Assembly (NCBI GenBank): GCA_045657465.1
Contig: JAZOTD010000018.1
Span: forward strand, 1 to 5,808
Length of the DNA: 5,808 bases
From: RGIG1681 sp045657465
Lineage (GTDB): Bacteria > Bacillota > Clostridia > Christensenellales > UBA1242
Direction: 5' to 3'
Under the pieces are notes generated by a model. The model saw only the letters and a list, made by a program, of their open reading frames with translations, was not told the origin of the DNA and made no database searches. Positions 1-5,806 of this stretch are shown here, piece after piece (within the stretch, counting starts at the first letter, position 1; each line of letters starts with the position of its first letter). The translations under genes and the position numbers were made by a program.

Positions 1-790
1 TTCTAAGCAAAATGTTGATTTGGTTGACAAATTTGGTCATGTCAATGTCTTTGCTTCTATATTTAATGTTGCATTCTCTTGTGCAATATTCTTTGTTGAT
101 TTCAAAATAAAAAGATTCTTTTTCGTTTAGGTGCACATAAAAACTTGCATTGTTTGCCCAGTGAAGCTTTGCACTTGAAACCTTGATTAACGACAATGCG
201 TTTTTGGCGAAAAAGTCTAAAAATGCGTTTTGAATTTTTTCAACATCATAAGCCGCACACAAAATTGTGTAACCGTTTTTTGCCTTGACAAACTTTGGCA
301 TTTTGTCTTCTTCAAACAAGAAATTGGTTTTTTCTTTGAAATATTTTTGAATCTTGCCCTTAAACTGTTCAACAGGAAGTTTTTCTTTAATAAGTTGTTC
401 AAGCATGGCATAAGTAAGCGATGAGTCTTTTCTTGTCACGATTTGTTCGTTGTAAAGGTTTGTGTAGATTGGAAGATTGTGAAGTTTTGAAAGACGTTTG
501 TTGATGCTTTTGTTATAACGCTCTAATATCTTATTATTTTCATTTATAACACTATCCAAGAATGTGATTTGCTTAACAAGTTCGTCAGTGTCTTTGTTTT
601 TTTCTCTAAATTTTGGAACTTCTCCGCAAAGTTTGTTGCAAAGTGCACGCATTTTTTCAGTGTCAAGCTGGAGTTTTTTGCGAGCATCTTCCATAGCCAC
701 GAAATAATCGAGATTAACTTTAAGCCCTTTCATTTTATACATGGCTTTATATGTGTCTATATTTTTTAATAAATCATTTAAATCAATCAT
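1..790 (-). CDS. Protein with a seryl-tRNA synthetase-like tRNA-binding arm (3' end outside window)
   Basis: This is an open frame of 263 codons from the ATG at 790-788 to the left edge, with no stop. Residues 1-107 match the SerRS N-terminal arm in layout and signature: opening MIDLNDLLKN, then KG (21-22), RKKLQ (37-41), RALCNKL (48-54), a turn at KNKDTDE (64-70), a second helix and the closing LHNLP (103-107), where SerRS has its 'NLP' hinge. In SerRS this antiparallel coiled coil grips the long variable arm of tRNA-Ser. Residues 108-263 (for example KLHWANNASFYVH, 208-220) are not recognisable as SerRS catalytic core; a normal SerRS would have passed class II motif 1 and be at or near motif 2 by residue 263. 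It could be an orphan tRNA-binding protein, a new fusion, or a strongly diverged paralogue. Start choice: ATG with weak SD-like AGG about 10 bases upstream, below a good promoter. The arm assignment is fairly secure; overall function is unknown. Confidence 0.8.
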   Translation of the reverse strand, partial: MIDLNDLLKNIDTYKAMYKMKGLKVNLDYFVAMEDARKKLQLDTEKMRALCNKLCGEVPKFREKNKDTDELVKQITFLDSVINENNKILERYNKSINKRLSKLHNLPIYTNLYNEQIVTRKDSSLTYAMLEQLIKEKLPVEQFKGKIQKYFKEKTNFLFEEDKMPKFVKAKNGYTILCAAYDVEKIQNAFLDFFAKNALSLIKVSSAKLHWANNASFYVHLNEKESFYFEINKEYCTRECNIKYRSKDIDMTKFVNQINILLR

Positions 791-810
791 ATGTGTTACC
801 TATTTTTTAG

Positions 811-837
811 TTTATAACAATAATTCGAATTTGTCAA
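811..837 (-). promoter_or_regulatory. Promoter for the SerRS-arm gene
   Basis: Read on the minus strand, a perfect TTGACA (837-832) is followed after 15 bases by TATAAA (816-811), preceded by TG one base upstream (819-818), an extended -10. The expected start near 804 gives a leader of about 14 bases before the ATG at 790. The 15-base spacer is short; the extended -10 would compensate. An alternative reading is TAAACT as -10 with a 17-base spacer. Confidence 0.65.
822..831. repeat. 10-bp perfect palindrome AATTCGAATT in promoter spacer
   Basis: AATTCGAATT is self-complementary and lies entirely between the -35 and -10 boxes of the leftward promoter. The position suits a small operator, but AT-rich palindromes of this length also arise by chance and no repressor is identifiable here. 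Confidence 0.3.
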
Positions 838-852
838 ATCTTAAAACTATTC

Positions 853-865
853 GCAAAATATTTGC
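853..865. repeat. Inverted repeat GCAAA-ATA-TTTGC overlapping recombinase -35
   Basis: Two 5-base arms, GCAAA and TTTGC, surround a 3-base centre. The right arm overlaps the -35 box (862-867) of the recombinase promoter. It may be an operator, possibly for autoregulation. It is too short and the arms too close to count as a Xer dif site. Confidence 0.3.
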
Positions 866-890
866 TTAAATTTTTTAGAAAAGTTATAAT
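862..890 (+). promoter_or_regulatory. Promoter for the recombinase gene, predicted leaderless
   Basis: A consensus TATAAT at 885-890 stands 17 bases after TTGCTT (862-867, 3 of 6 matches to TTGACA). With the last base of the -10 hexamer at -7, position +1 falls at 897, the A of the ATG. No Shine-Dalgarno sequence precedes the ATG, which fits a transcript without a 5' leader. Confidence 0.65.
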
Positions 891-896
891 AAGACC

Positions 897-1949
897 ATGA
901 AAAACCAATCTTATTATAATGAACAAAAAGTAAAGCTCACGGCAAGGCTTAGAAAAATATTGCAAGAGTTTCCTGACTTTGCATTAGATTTTTTCACTGG
1001 GATTGAAAATAAGACCAGTGCGCTCACAAGAATCAACTATGCATATGACATTCGAACCTTCTTAAACTGGGCGCTGAATGAAACAAATTTGTTTAGAGAT
1101 AAAACAATGTATACCCTTGAAGTTGGTGACCTTGAAAAGTTTCACACAACACACTTTGAAAGATATATGAGTTATCTCACATCTTATACTGACGAAAATG
1201 GTGACACAATTACAAATGGTGAACGTGGCAAGGCTAGAAAGATTGCATCAGTAAGGTCATTTTTTAAGTATTATTTTAGGCGTGAAATGATATCAGTTGA
1301 CCTTGCGAGCAAGATTGAAATGCCGAAGCTTCATGACAAGCCAATTATTCGACTTGAAGATAATGAAGTGTATAAATTTTTGGATACGGTTGAAAGTGGT
1401 TATGGACTATCTGGACACGAAAAAGGCTTTCATAAGCACACAAAAGTGCGTGACGTTGCAATTATGACATTGCTTTTAGGAACCGGTCTTCGTGTGTCGG
1501 AATGCGTTGGATTAAACATAAATGATGTAGATTTTAAAACAAATGCAATCAAAGTTACACGAAAAGGTGGAAATCAGGTTATTTTGTATTTTTCAGATGA
1601 AGTTAAAGTTGCTCTGTTTGACTGGCTTCAAGAACGAAGTGCAAATGTTGAACTTGTTGATGAACCGGCACTGTTCACATCACTTCAAAACAAAAGAATT
1701 TCTACAAGAGCTGTTCAAAAACTTGTTAAAAAATATGCAGAAATTGTTACTCCGCTTAAGCACATTACCCCACACAAACTTCGAAGCACTTATGGCACGA
1801 GACTTTATCACGCAACTCAAGATATTTATATTGTTGCTGATGTGCTTGGACACCGTGACGTCAACACAACCAAAAAGCACTATGCTGCAATTTCTGATGA
1901 CATTAGAAAAGCTGCTTCAAAAGCAGTGTCTTTGCATCAAGATGAATAA
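897..1949 (+). CDS. XerC/XerD-like tyrosine recombinase
   Basis: Site-specific DNA recombinase of 350 residues that cuts and rejoins DNA through a covalent phosphotyrosine. The N-terminal core-binding (SAM-like) domain spans roughly 30-145 (TSALTRINYAYDIRTFLNW, 40-58). The C-terminal catalytic domain spans roughly 150-345. The full catalytic set is visible: R199 in GTGLRVSE, K223 in TRKGGNQ, H293 and R296 in PHKLR, H319 in LGHRDVNTT, and nucleophile Y329 in KKHYA. Xer proteins are usually near 300 residues; the excess includes extra loops around 97-112 and 168-182. The start is firm: an in-frame TAG at 876-878 and no other start codon before 897. It is transcribed alone, convergent with the tRNA synthetase operon. 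No excisionase, att repeats or phage genes are in view, so a chromosome-resolution or other housekeeping role is as likely as a mobile-element role. The Xer-like family is clear; which Xer is not. Confidence 0.93.
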   Translation: MKNQSYYNEQKVKLTARLRKILQEFPDFALDFFTGIENKTSALTRINYAYDIRTFLNWALNETNLFRDKTMYTLEVGDLEKFHTTHFERYMSYLTSYTDENGDTITNGERGKARKIASVRSFFKYYFRREMISVDLASKIEMPKLHDKPIIRLEDNEVYKFLDTVESGYGLSGHEKGFHKHTKVRDVAIMTLLLGTGLRVSECVGLNINDVDFKTNAIKVTRKGGNQVILYFSDEVKVALFDWLQERSANVELVDEPALFTSLQNKRISTRAVQKLVKKYAEIVTPLKHITPHKLRSTYGTRLYHATQDIYIVADVLGHRDVNTTKKHYAAISDDIRKAASKAVSLHQDE

Positions 1950-1979
1950 AAAGACTGGACGATTCGTCCAGTCTTTTTT
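1948..1979. terminator. Bidirectional intrinsic terminator
   Basis: A perfect inverted repeat pairs 1948-1961 with 1965-1978: GC-containing core GACTGGACG / CGTCCAGTC, 3-base loop ATT, flanked by A-tract and T-tract. The rightward transcript ends in six U (1974-1979). The leftward transcript also gets a U-run from the opposing A-tract (1948-1952). It overlaps the last two bases of the recombinase stop codon and lies 8 bases from the stop of the small gene on the other strand, so it serves both converging units. Confidence 0.92.
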
Positions 1980-1986
1980 GTGAGGT

Positions 1987-2205
1987 TTATTGATTGATTT
2001 CAATGTCAAAATCAATTGAGTTTAAAACCACTTCAAAAAGTTCATTGTATGTGATGTTTTGATTTGCATCAATTGCATCAACAATTTTGGCCATTTCTGC
2101 AGGGGTTCTAACCAGTGCCATGATTGACTCAATCTCTTTGTCTGTGAGTTTTAAATCGGTTAAAATGCCTTTAAAAATTTGTTTTAATTCTTCAAATTTA
2201 TCCAT
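1987..2205 (-). CDS. Small acidic protein of unknown function, last gene of the alaS-proS operon
   Basis: The product has 72 residues with no family I recognise. It is acidic (15 Asp/Glu against 7 Lys/Arg), has no Cys or Trp, no signal peptide and no membrane segment. It reads as mostly helical: KFEELKQIFKGILTDL (3-18), then LTDKEIESIMALV (20-32), a TPAEMAKIVDAI helix (34-45), a break at DANQN, then ITYNELFEVVL (51-61), so a small cytoplasmic helical bundle is likely. It is probably real: it starts with ATG after an AAGGG ribosome binding site 7 bases away, begins 14 bases after the proS stop and ends just before the terminator. Position makes it co-transcribed with two tRNA synthetases, but this alone does not establish a role in aminoacylation. 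Confidence 0.8.
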   Translation of the reverse strand: MDKFEELKQIFKGILTDLKLTDKEIESIMALVRTPAEMAKIVDAIDANQNITYNELFEVVLNSIDFDIEINQ

Positions 2206-2212
2206 ATTAACA

Positions 2213-2217
2213 CCCTT
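2213..2217 (-). promoter_or_regulatory. Ribosome binding site of the small acidic gene
   Basis: AAGGG on the minus strand ends 7 bases before the ATG at 2205 and starts 2 bases after the proS stop codon. This spacing supports translation of the small gene from the same transcript. Confidence 0.75.
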
Positions 2218-2219
2218 AA

Positions 2220-3920
2220 TTAAGCAAGCATTGAAATGATTGTTTCAAGTGCTTTGTCTGGTGAAACTTTAACCACTTCCCCGGAAGCTCTGTCTTTGAT
2301 TTCAACCAAATTTTCTTCAAGACCTTTTGGTGAAATCACGAGTCTAATTGGCATACCCATAAGGTCAGCATCTGCAAATTTGTTTCCAGCAGAAACATCT
2401 CTGTCATCAAAAATGAACTCAATGTTTTTGTTTTCAAGTTGTTTGCAAATGGTGTTTGCAACCAAGTTTACTTGTTCATTGTCAAGGCGGAGTGCACAGA
2501 TGTGAACTTTGTAAGGAGCGATTGCTTTTGGCATAATAATGCCGAAATTGTCGTGGTTGTCTTCAACAGCACAAGCAAGTGCTCTGCCAACGCCGATGCC
2601 ATAGCAACCCATGATTGGATTGATTTCGCCATCAGGAGTGTTGACTCTCATATCCATAGATTTTGTGTATTTTGTGCCGAGTTGGAAGATGTTTCCAATT
2701 TCGATTCCGTGAACGATTTTAACTTTGTTTGCTTTGCATGCAGGACAAATGTCACCTTCTTGAACTTTTGATATGTCATGATAGGTTGCATTAGCCACAT
2801 CTCTATCCATGCAAACGTTGGTTAAGTGATATTCTTTCTTGTTTGCTCCGCAAACCATGTTTGCTGTTCCTTTAATGCTGTTGTCATAAACAACCAAAAC
2901 ATCATTTGATTCAAAGCCAACAGGTCCAATGTTGCCAGCGCATAGTCTGTCATCATTTTCAGCCGAAAAAGCCACAATGTCTTTTTTTGTAACCTTTTTA
3001 AGTTTAGCTTCATTAACTTCTTTGTCGCCACGAACAAACGCTAAAACAATTGAGTTTTCGCCTTTCACTGCATAAGCAACAGCCTTGATTGTGTGTTTAA
3101 CGTCAACATTGAGCATTTTGCAAACTGAATCAATATCTTTTGCATCGCCGGTGAAGGCTTCAGCGATTTCTCCGTTTGGTTGTTCTTGAATAGCAGCGTC
3201 AAAGACACATTCTGCAACTTCTTGGTTTGATTTATAACCACAGTCACAGATAACAAGTTCATCTTCGCCGTCATCATTGATGCTCATGAATTCGTGAGCA
3301 ACACTTCCGCCCATCATTCCAGTGTCAGACTTAACTGAAATGAAGTTTTTAAGCCCGATTTTGTTAAAGATGTTTGTGTAGCCGTCATGAACTTGCATGT
3401 AATATTTGTCGAGATCTTCTAGGCTTGTGTGGAAAGAATAAGCATCTTTCATTGTAAATTCACGAACACGAATGAGTCCGCCTCTGCTTCTAGGTTCATC
3501 TCTAAATTTGGTTTGAATTTGATAGATCATGAATGGAAGTTGTGTGTGTGAAGTCACCCAATTTTTTGCAAGGTGCACACTAGCTTCTTCATGTGTCATT
3601 CCAAGAAGCATTTTGTGACCAACACGGTCTTCGAAACGAACCATTTCGTTTCCAATTGAAGAATATCTTCCTGATAAATCCCAAAGTTCTTTTGGCATAA
3701 CGACTGGAAATTTAACTTCTTGACCGTCAAGGCGGTTCATTTCGTTTCTAATAATATTTTCAATGTTTAAACAAGTTTTTTGTCCAAGTGCAGAGAGTGT
3801 GTAGATTCCGTTTGCAACTTGTTTAATGTAACCCGCTCTGAGCAAAAGTTGATGACTTGACATTTTTGCATCAGATGGAATTTCTTTTGTTCTAAGTGAG
3901 CATAATTTGCTAAGTAACAT
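2220..3920 (-). CDS. proS: Proline--tRNA ligase, bacterial type with editing domain
   Basis: Charges tRNA-Pro with proline in the cytoplasm. The 566 residues match the usual bacterial length (about 570). The class II core shows THEE (109-112), motif 2 FRDEPRSRGGLIRVREF (139-155) with TMKDAYSFH after it, TGMMGGSVAHEFM (200-212), and motif 3 GCYGIGVGRALACAVE (438-453) with R446. Between motifs 2 and 3 lies the INS editing domain, roughly 225-400, which in this family hydrolyses Ala-tRNA-Pro. Its conserved lysine appears as K279 in HTIKAV. CDCGY (225-229) and CPAC (392-395) flank the insert. The anticodon-binding domain occupies about 465-566 (APYKVHICAL; DDRDVSAGNKFADADLMGMP, 505-524). The start ATG has AAGGAG 7 bases upstream and follows the alaS stop by 21 bases, so the two are very likely one transcript. 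No defects seen. Confidence 0.97.
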   Translation of the reverse strand: MLLSKLCSLRTKEIPSDAKMSSHQLLLRAGYIKQVANGIYTLSALGQKTCLNIENIIRNEMNRLDGQEVKFPVVMPKELWDLSGRYSSIGNEMVRFEDRVGHKMLLGMTHEEASVHLAKNWVTSHTQLPFMIYQIQTKFRDEPRSRGGLIRVREFTMKDAYSFHTSLEDLDKYYMQVHDGYTNIFNKIGLKNFISVKSDTGMMGGSVAHEFMSINDDGEDELVICDCGYKSNQEVAECVFDAAIQEQPNGEIAEAFTGDAKDIDSVCKMLNVDVKHTIKAVAYAVKGENSIVLAFVRGDKEVNEAKLKKVTKKDIVAFSAENDDRLCAGNIGPVGFESNDVLVVYDNSIKGTANMVCGANKKEYHLTNVCMDRDVANATYHDISKVQEGDICPACKANKVKIVHGIEIGNIFQLGTKYTKSMDMRVNTPDGEINPIMGCYGIGVGRALACAVEDNHDNFGIIMPKAIAPYKVHICALRLDNEQVNLVANTICKQLENKNIEFIFDDRDVSAGNKFADADLMGMPIRLVISPKGLEENLVEIKDRASGEVVKVSPDKALETIISMLA

Positions 3921-3927
3921 AATTTGT

Positions 3928-3933
3928 CTCCTT
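3928..3933 (-). promoter_or_regulatory. Ribosome binding site of proS
   Basis: AAGGAG on the minus strand lies in the 21-base alaS-proS gap and ends 7 bases before the ATG at 3920-3918. It fixes the proS start. Confidence 0.88.
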
Positions 3934-3941
3934 GTTAGCTA

Positions 3942-5798
3942 TTAGTCTAAAATAGCTTTGATTCTTCTAATACCAGAAGAAGAACTTTCTTCTTTGGTGA
4001 TTTTAAAGTGATGAAGGTCACCTGTGTTGTTTGCGTGAGGTCCGCCACAGATTTGTTTGTCTACATCACCGATGATATAAATCTTAACTTTGTCGCCATA
4101 TTTTGAATCAAAGATTCCGTGAGCGCCAATTTCTCTTGCTTTATCAAGAGGCATTTCTTCGCAAACAACATCGATTTTTTGGTTTATAACATTGTTTACA
4201 AATGCTTCAAGTTCTGCAATTTCTTCAGGTGTCATTTTGTGATCCAAGTTAAAGTCAAATCTAAGTCTTTCAGGAGTGATGTTTGAACCACGTTGTTCAA
4301 CTTGATTTCCAAACATCTTTTTAAGTCCTGCAAGCATGATATGTGTTGCTGTGTGAAGTTTTGCATTTTCATATGATGAGTCAGCAAGACCGCCCTTGAA
4401 TGCACCAGCTGATGCACTGCGAGAAAGTTCTTGGTGTTGTCTGTTTGCTTCTGCAAAGCCTTCTTCGTCAACTTTGTAACCACGTTCATTTGCAAGTTCT
4501 TTTGTAAGTTCAACTGGGAAACCGAATGTGTCAAACAATCTAAATGCAGCTTTGCCGCTGATGATGTTTTCAACAACTTCGCCTTCTTTTGCAAATTGTT
4601 TGTGTCTTTCGATTCCGTTTATCACTTTTTCAAATTCTTTGTAGCCTTGGTCAATAGCCTTGTTGAATTTTTCAACTTCAGCCATAAGTTCAGTTTTGAT
4701 TGTGTCTCTGTTTTGAACCAAGATTTCATAGTCATATGCATAATAGTCAATGTAAAGGTCAACAACTTCATTAAACACTTTTGTGTCAAGACCAATCTTT
4801 CTTGCATGGTTAACTGAACGACGAATAAATCTTCTTAGAATGTAACCTTGACCAACGTTTGATGGTTTGATTGCTTTTTCGTCACCCAAGATAAACACTG
4901 AGCTTCTAAGGTGGTCTGCCAAGATTCTGTAAGACTTAACAGTTTCATCTGAGTTTTTCTTTTCTGCTTTTTTGTCCATAAAGTCAATAACATCTTTGAA
5001 AATGCCAACGTCATAAGAACTCTTCACGCCATTAAGCACACAGATTGTTCTTTCAACGCCCATGCCTGTGTCAATGTTTGGATTTTCAAGAAGTTTTGCT
5101 TTTTCTCCAGCGTTGTCAACTCTGTATTGCATGAAAACGTCATTCCAGATTTCGTTATATTTTCCACAGTGGCAACCAGGACGACATTCAGGTGAACATT
5201 TTTCTTTTCCTGAATCAAAATACATTTCACTGTCAGGTCCACACGGGCCGACACCGCTTCCAAGTCCCCACCAGTTATCTTCTTTTCCGTTATAGAAAAT
5301 ATGATCTTTTGCAATGCCACAAGCTTCCCAAGTTTGAGCAGCAAGGTCATCACGTGGAGCTGTTTCATCGCCTTCAAAAACGGTTACTGAAAGTTTGTTT
5401 GGGTCAATGCCAAGATAATCTTTGCTTGTCAAAAATTCATATGAAAGTTTAATCATTTCATCTTTTGGACAAGCACCTAAATACCAGTTTCCAAGCATTT
5501 CAAAGAATGTGTTGTGGTTAAAGTCACCAACGTCATCAATGTCGCCTGTTCTAATGCAACGTTGTGTGTTGAAAAGTCTGTTTCCTGATGGATGCTTTTC
5601 ACCTAAAAGATATGGCACAAGTGGGTGCATACCAGCTGTTGTGAAAAGAACGGTTGGGTCATTTTCAGGAATAACCGAACTATTTTGAATTTGTTTGAAG
5701 CCATGTTTTGAAAAGAAATCTCTCCAAAGTGATTTGAGTTGTTTGTCAGTAATCAAAGTCGGAGGCCAAGCGGTCTTAGGAAGACAATCCAAGCCCAC
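3942..5798 (-). CDS. alaS: Alanine--tRNA ligase, short form lacking the C-Ala domain
   Basis: Charges tRNA-Ala and edits Ser- and Gly-tRNA-Ala. Visible: class II core with NDPTVLFTTAGM (46-57), motif 2 region CIRTGDIDDVG...HNTFFEMLGNW (81-105), GPCGPDSEMYFD (184-195), EIWNDVFMQY (216-225) and motif 3 TGMGVER (244-250). The tRNA-recognition helices follow (about 255-460). The editing domain has its metal ligands HTATH (482-486) and CGGPH (584-588) and ends at SGIRRIKAILD (608-618). Usual bacterial AlaRS is about 870 residues; here the C-Ala (DHHA1-type) domain is absent, and proS follows after 21 bases, so this is the true end. C201, C205, C209, H210 and C211 could bind zinc. The short form and the 'CIRTGDI' version of motif 2 resemble Patescibacteria AlaRS as I recall them. 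The start is uncertain. GTG 5798 is the furthest start codon in view, but a good SD (5801-5806) fits TTG 5792 better, family homology begins near codon 15, and the frame stays open to the edge. Confidence 0.94.
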   Translation of the reverse strand: MGLDCLPKTAWPPTLITDKQLKSLWRDFFSKHGFKQIQNSSVIPENDPTVLFTTAGMHPLVPYLLGEKHPSGNRLFNTQRCIRTGDIDDVGDFNHNTFFEMLGNWYLGACPKDEMIKLSYEFLTSKDYLGIDPNKLSVTVFEGDETAPRDDLAAQTWEACGIAKDHIFYNGKEDNWWGLGSGVGPCGPDSEMYFDSGKEKCSPECRPGCHCGKYNEIWNDVFMQYRVDNAGEKAKLLENPNIDTGMGVERTICVLNGVKSSYDVGIFKDVIDFMDKKAEKKNSDETVKSYRILADHLRSSVFILGDEKAIKPSNVGQGYILRRFIRRSVNHARKIGLDTKVFNEVVDLYIDYYAYDYEILVQNRDTIKTELMAEVEKFNKAIDQGYKEFEKVINGIERHKQFAKEGEVVENIISGKAAFRLFDTFGFPVELTKELANERGYKVDEEGFAEANRQHQELSRSASAGAFKGGLADSSYENAKLHTATHIMLAGLKKMFGNQVEQRGSNITPERLRFDFNLDHKMTPEEIAELEAFVNNVINQKIDVVCEEMPLDKAREIGAHGIFDSKYGDKVKIYIIGDVDKQICGGPHANNTGDLHHFKITKEESSSSGIRRIKAILD

Positions 5799-5800
5799 AA

Positions 5801-5806
5801 CTCCTT
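5801..5806 (-). promoter_or_regulatory. Possible ribosome binding site of alaS
   Basis: AAGGAG on the minus strand lies 8 bases before an in-frame TTG (5792-5790) but only 2 before the GTG at 5798-5796, which favours the TTG. It is embedded in CCAAG (5808-5804), which can pair with CTTGG (5793-5789) around a 10-base loop. Such a hairpin would bury the site and the TTG. Too little upstream sequence is present to confirm. Confidence 0.4.

Noticed and set aside
230..424. Plus-strand frame of 64 codons opposite the SerRS-arm gene
   Set aside because: It is very Phe-rich, has no ribosome binding site of note and lies antisense to a well-supported frame.
1..790. Ordinary seryl-tRNA synthetase gene (serS)
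   Set aside because: Only the arm matches. The following 156 visible residues lack the expected catalytic-domain sequence, so the gene symbol was withheld.
848..871. Possible dif site next to the Xer-like gene (arms resembling CGCA..AA and TT....TTAAAT)
   Set aside because: The half-sites partly resemble dif arms, but only 2 bases separate them where Xer needs 6-8, and the stretch overlaps the promoter. A chance resemblance is more likely.
897..1949. Recombinase as evidence of an integrated phage or integrative element
   Set aside because: No att repeats, tRNA target, excisionase, repressor or structural genes are visible, and both flanks are tRNA-synthetase-related genes.
1543..1983. Second plus-strand frame of 146 codons over the recombinase 3' half
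   Set aside because: It lies in another frame of a gene with all catalytic motifs in place, runs through the terminator hairpin and has no recognisable domain.
4431..4817. Plus-strand open frame of 128 codons inside alaS
   Set aside because: It is rich in Phe, Val and Cys as expected from the antisense of a Lys/Asn/Glu-rich gene, and no known motif appears. It is a shadow of alaS.
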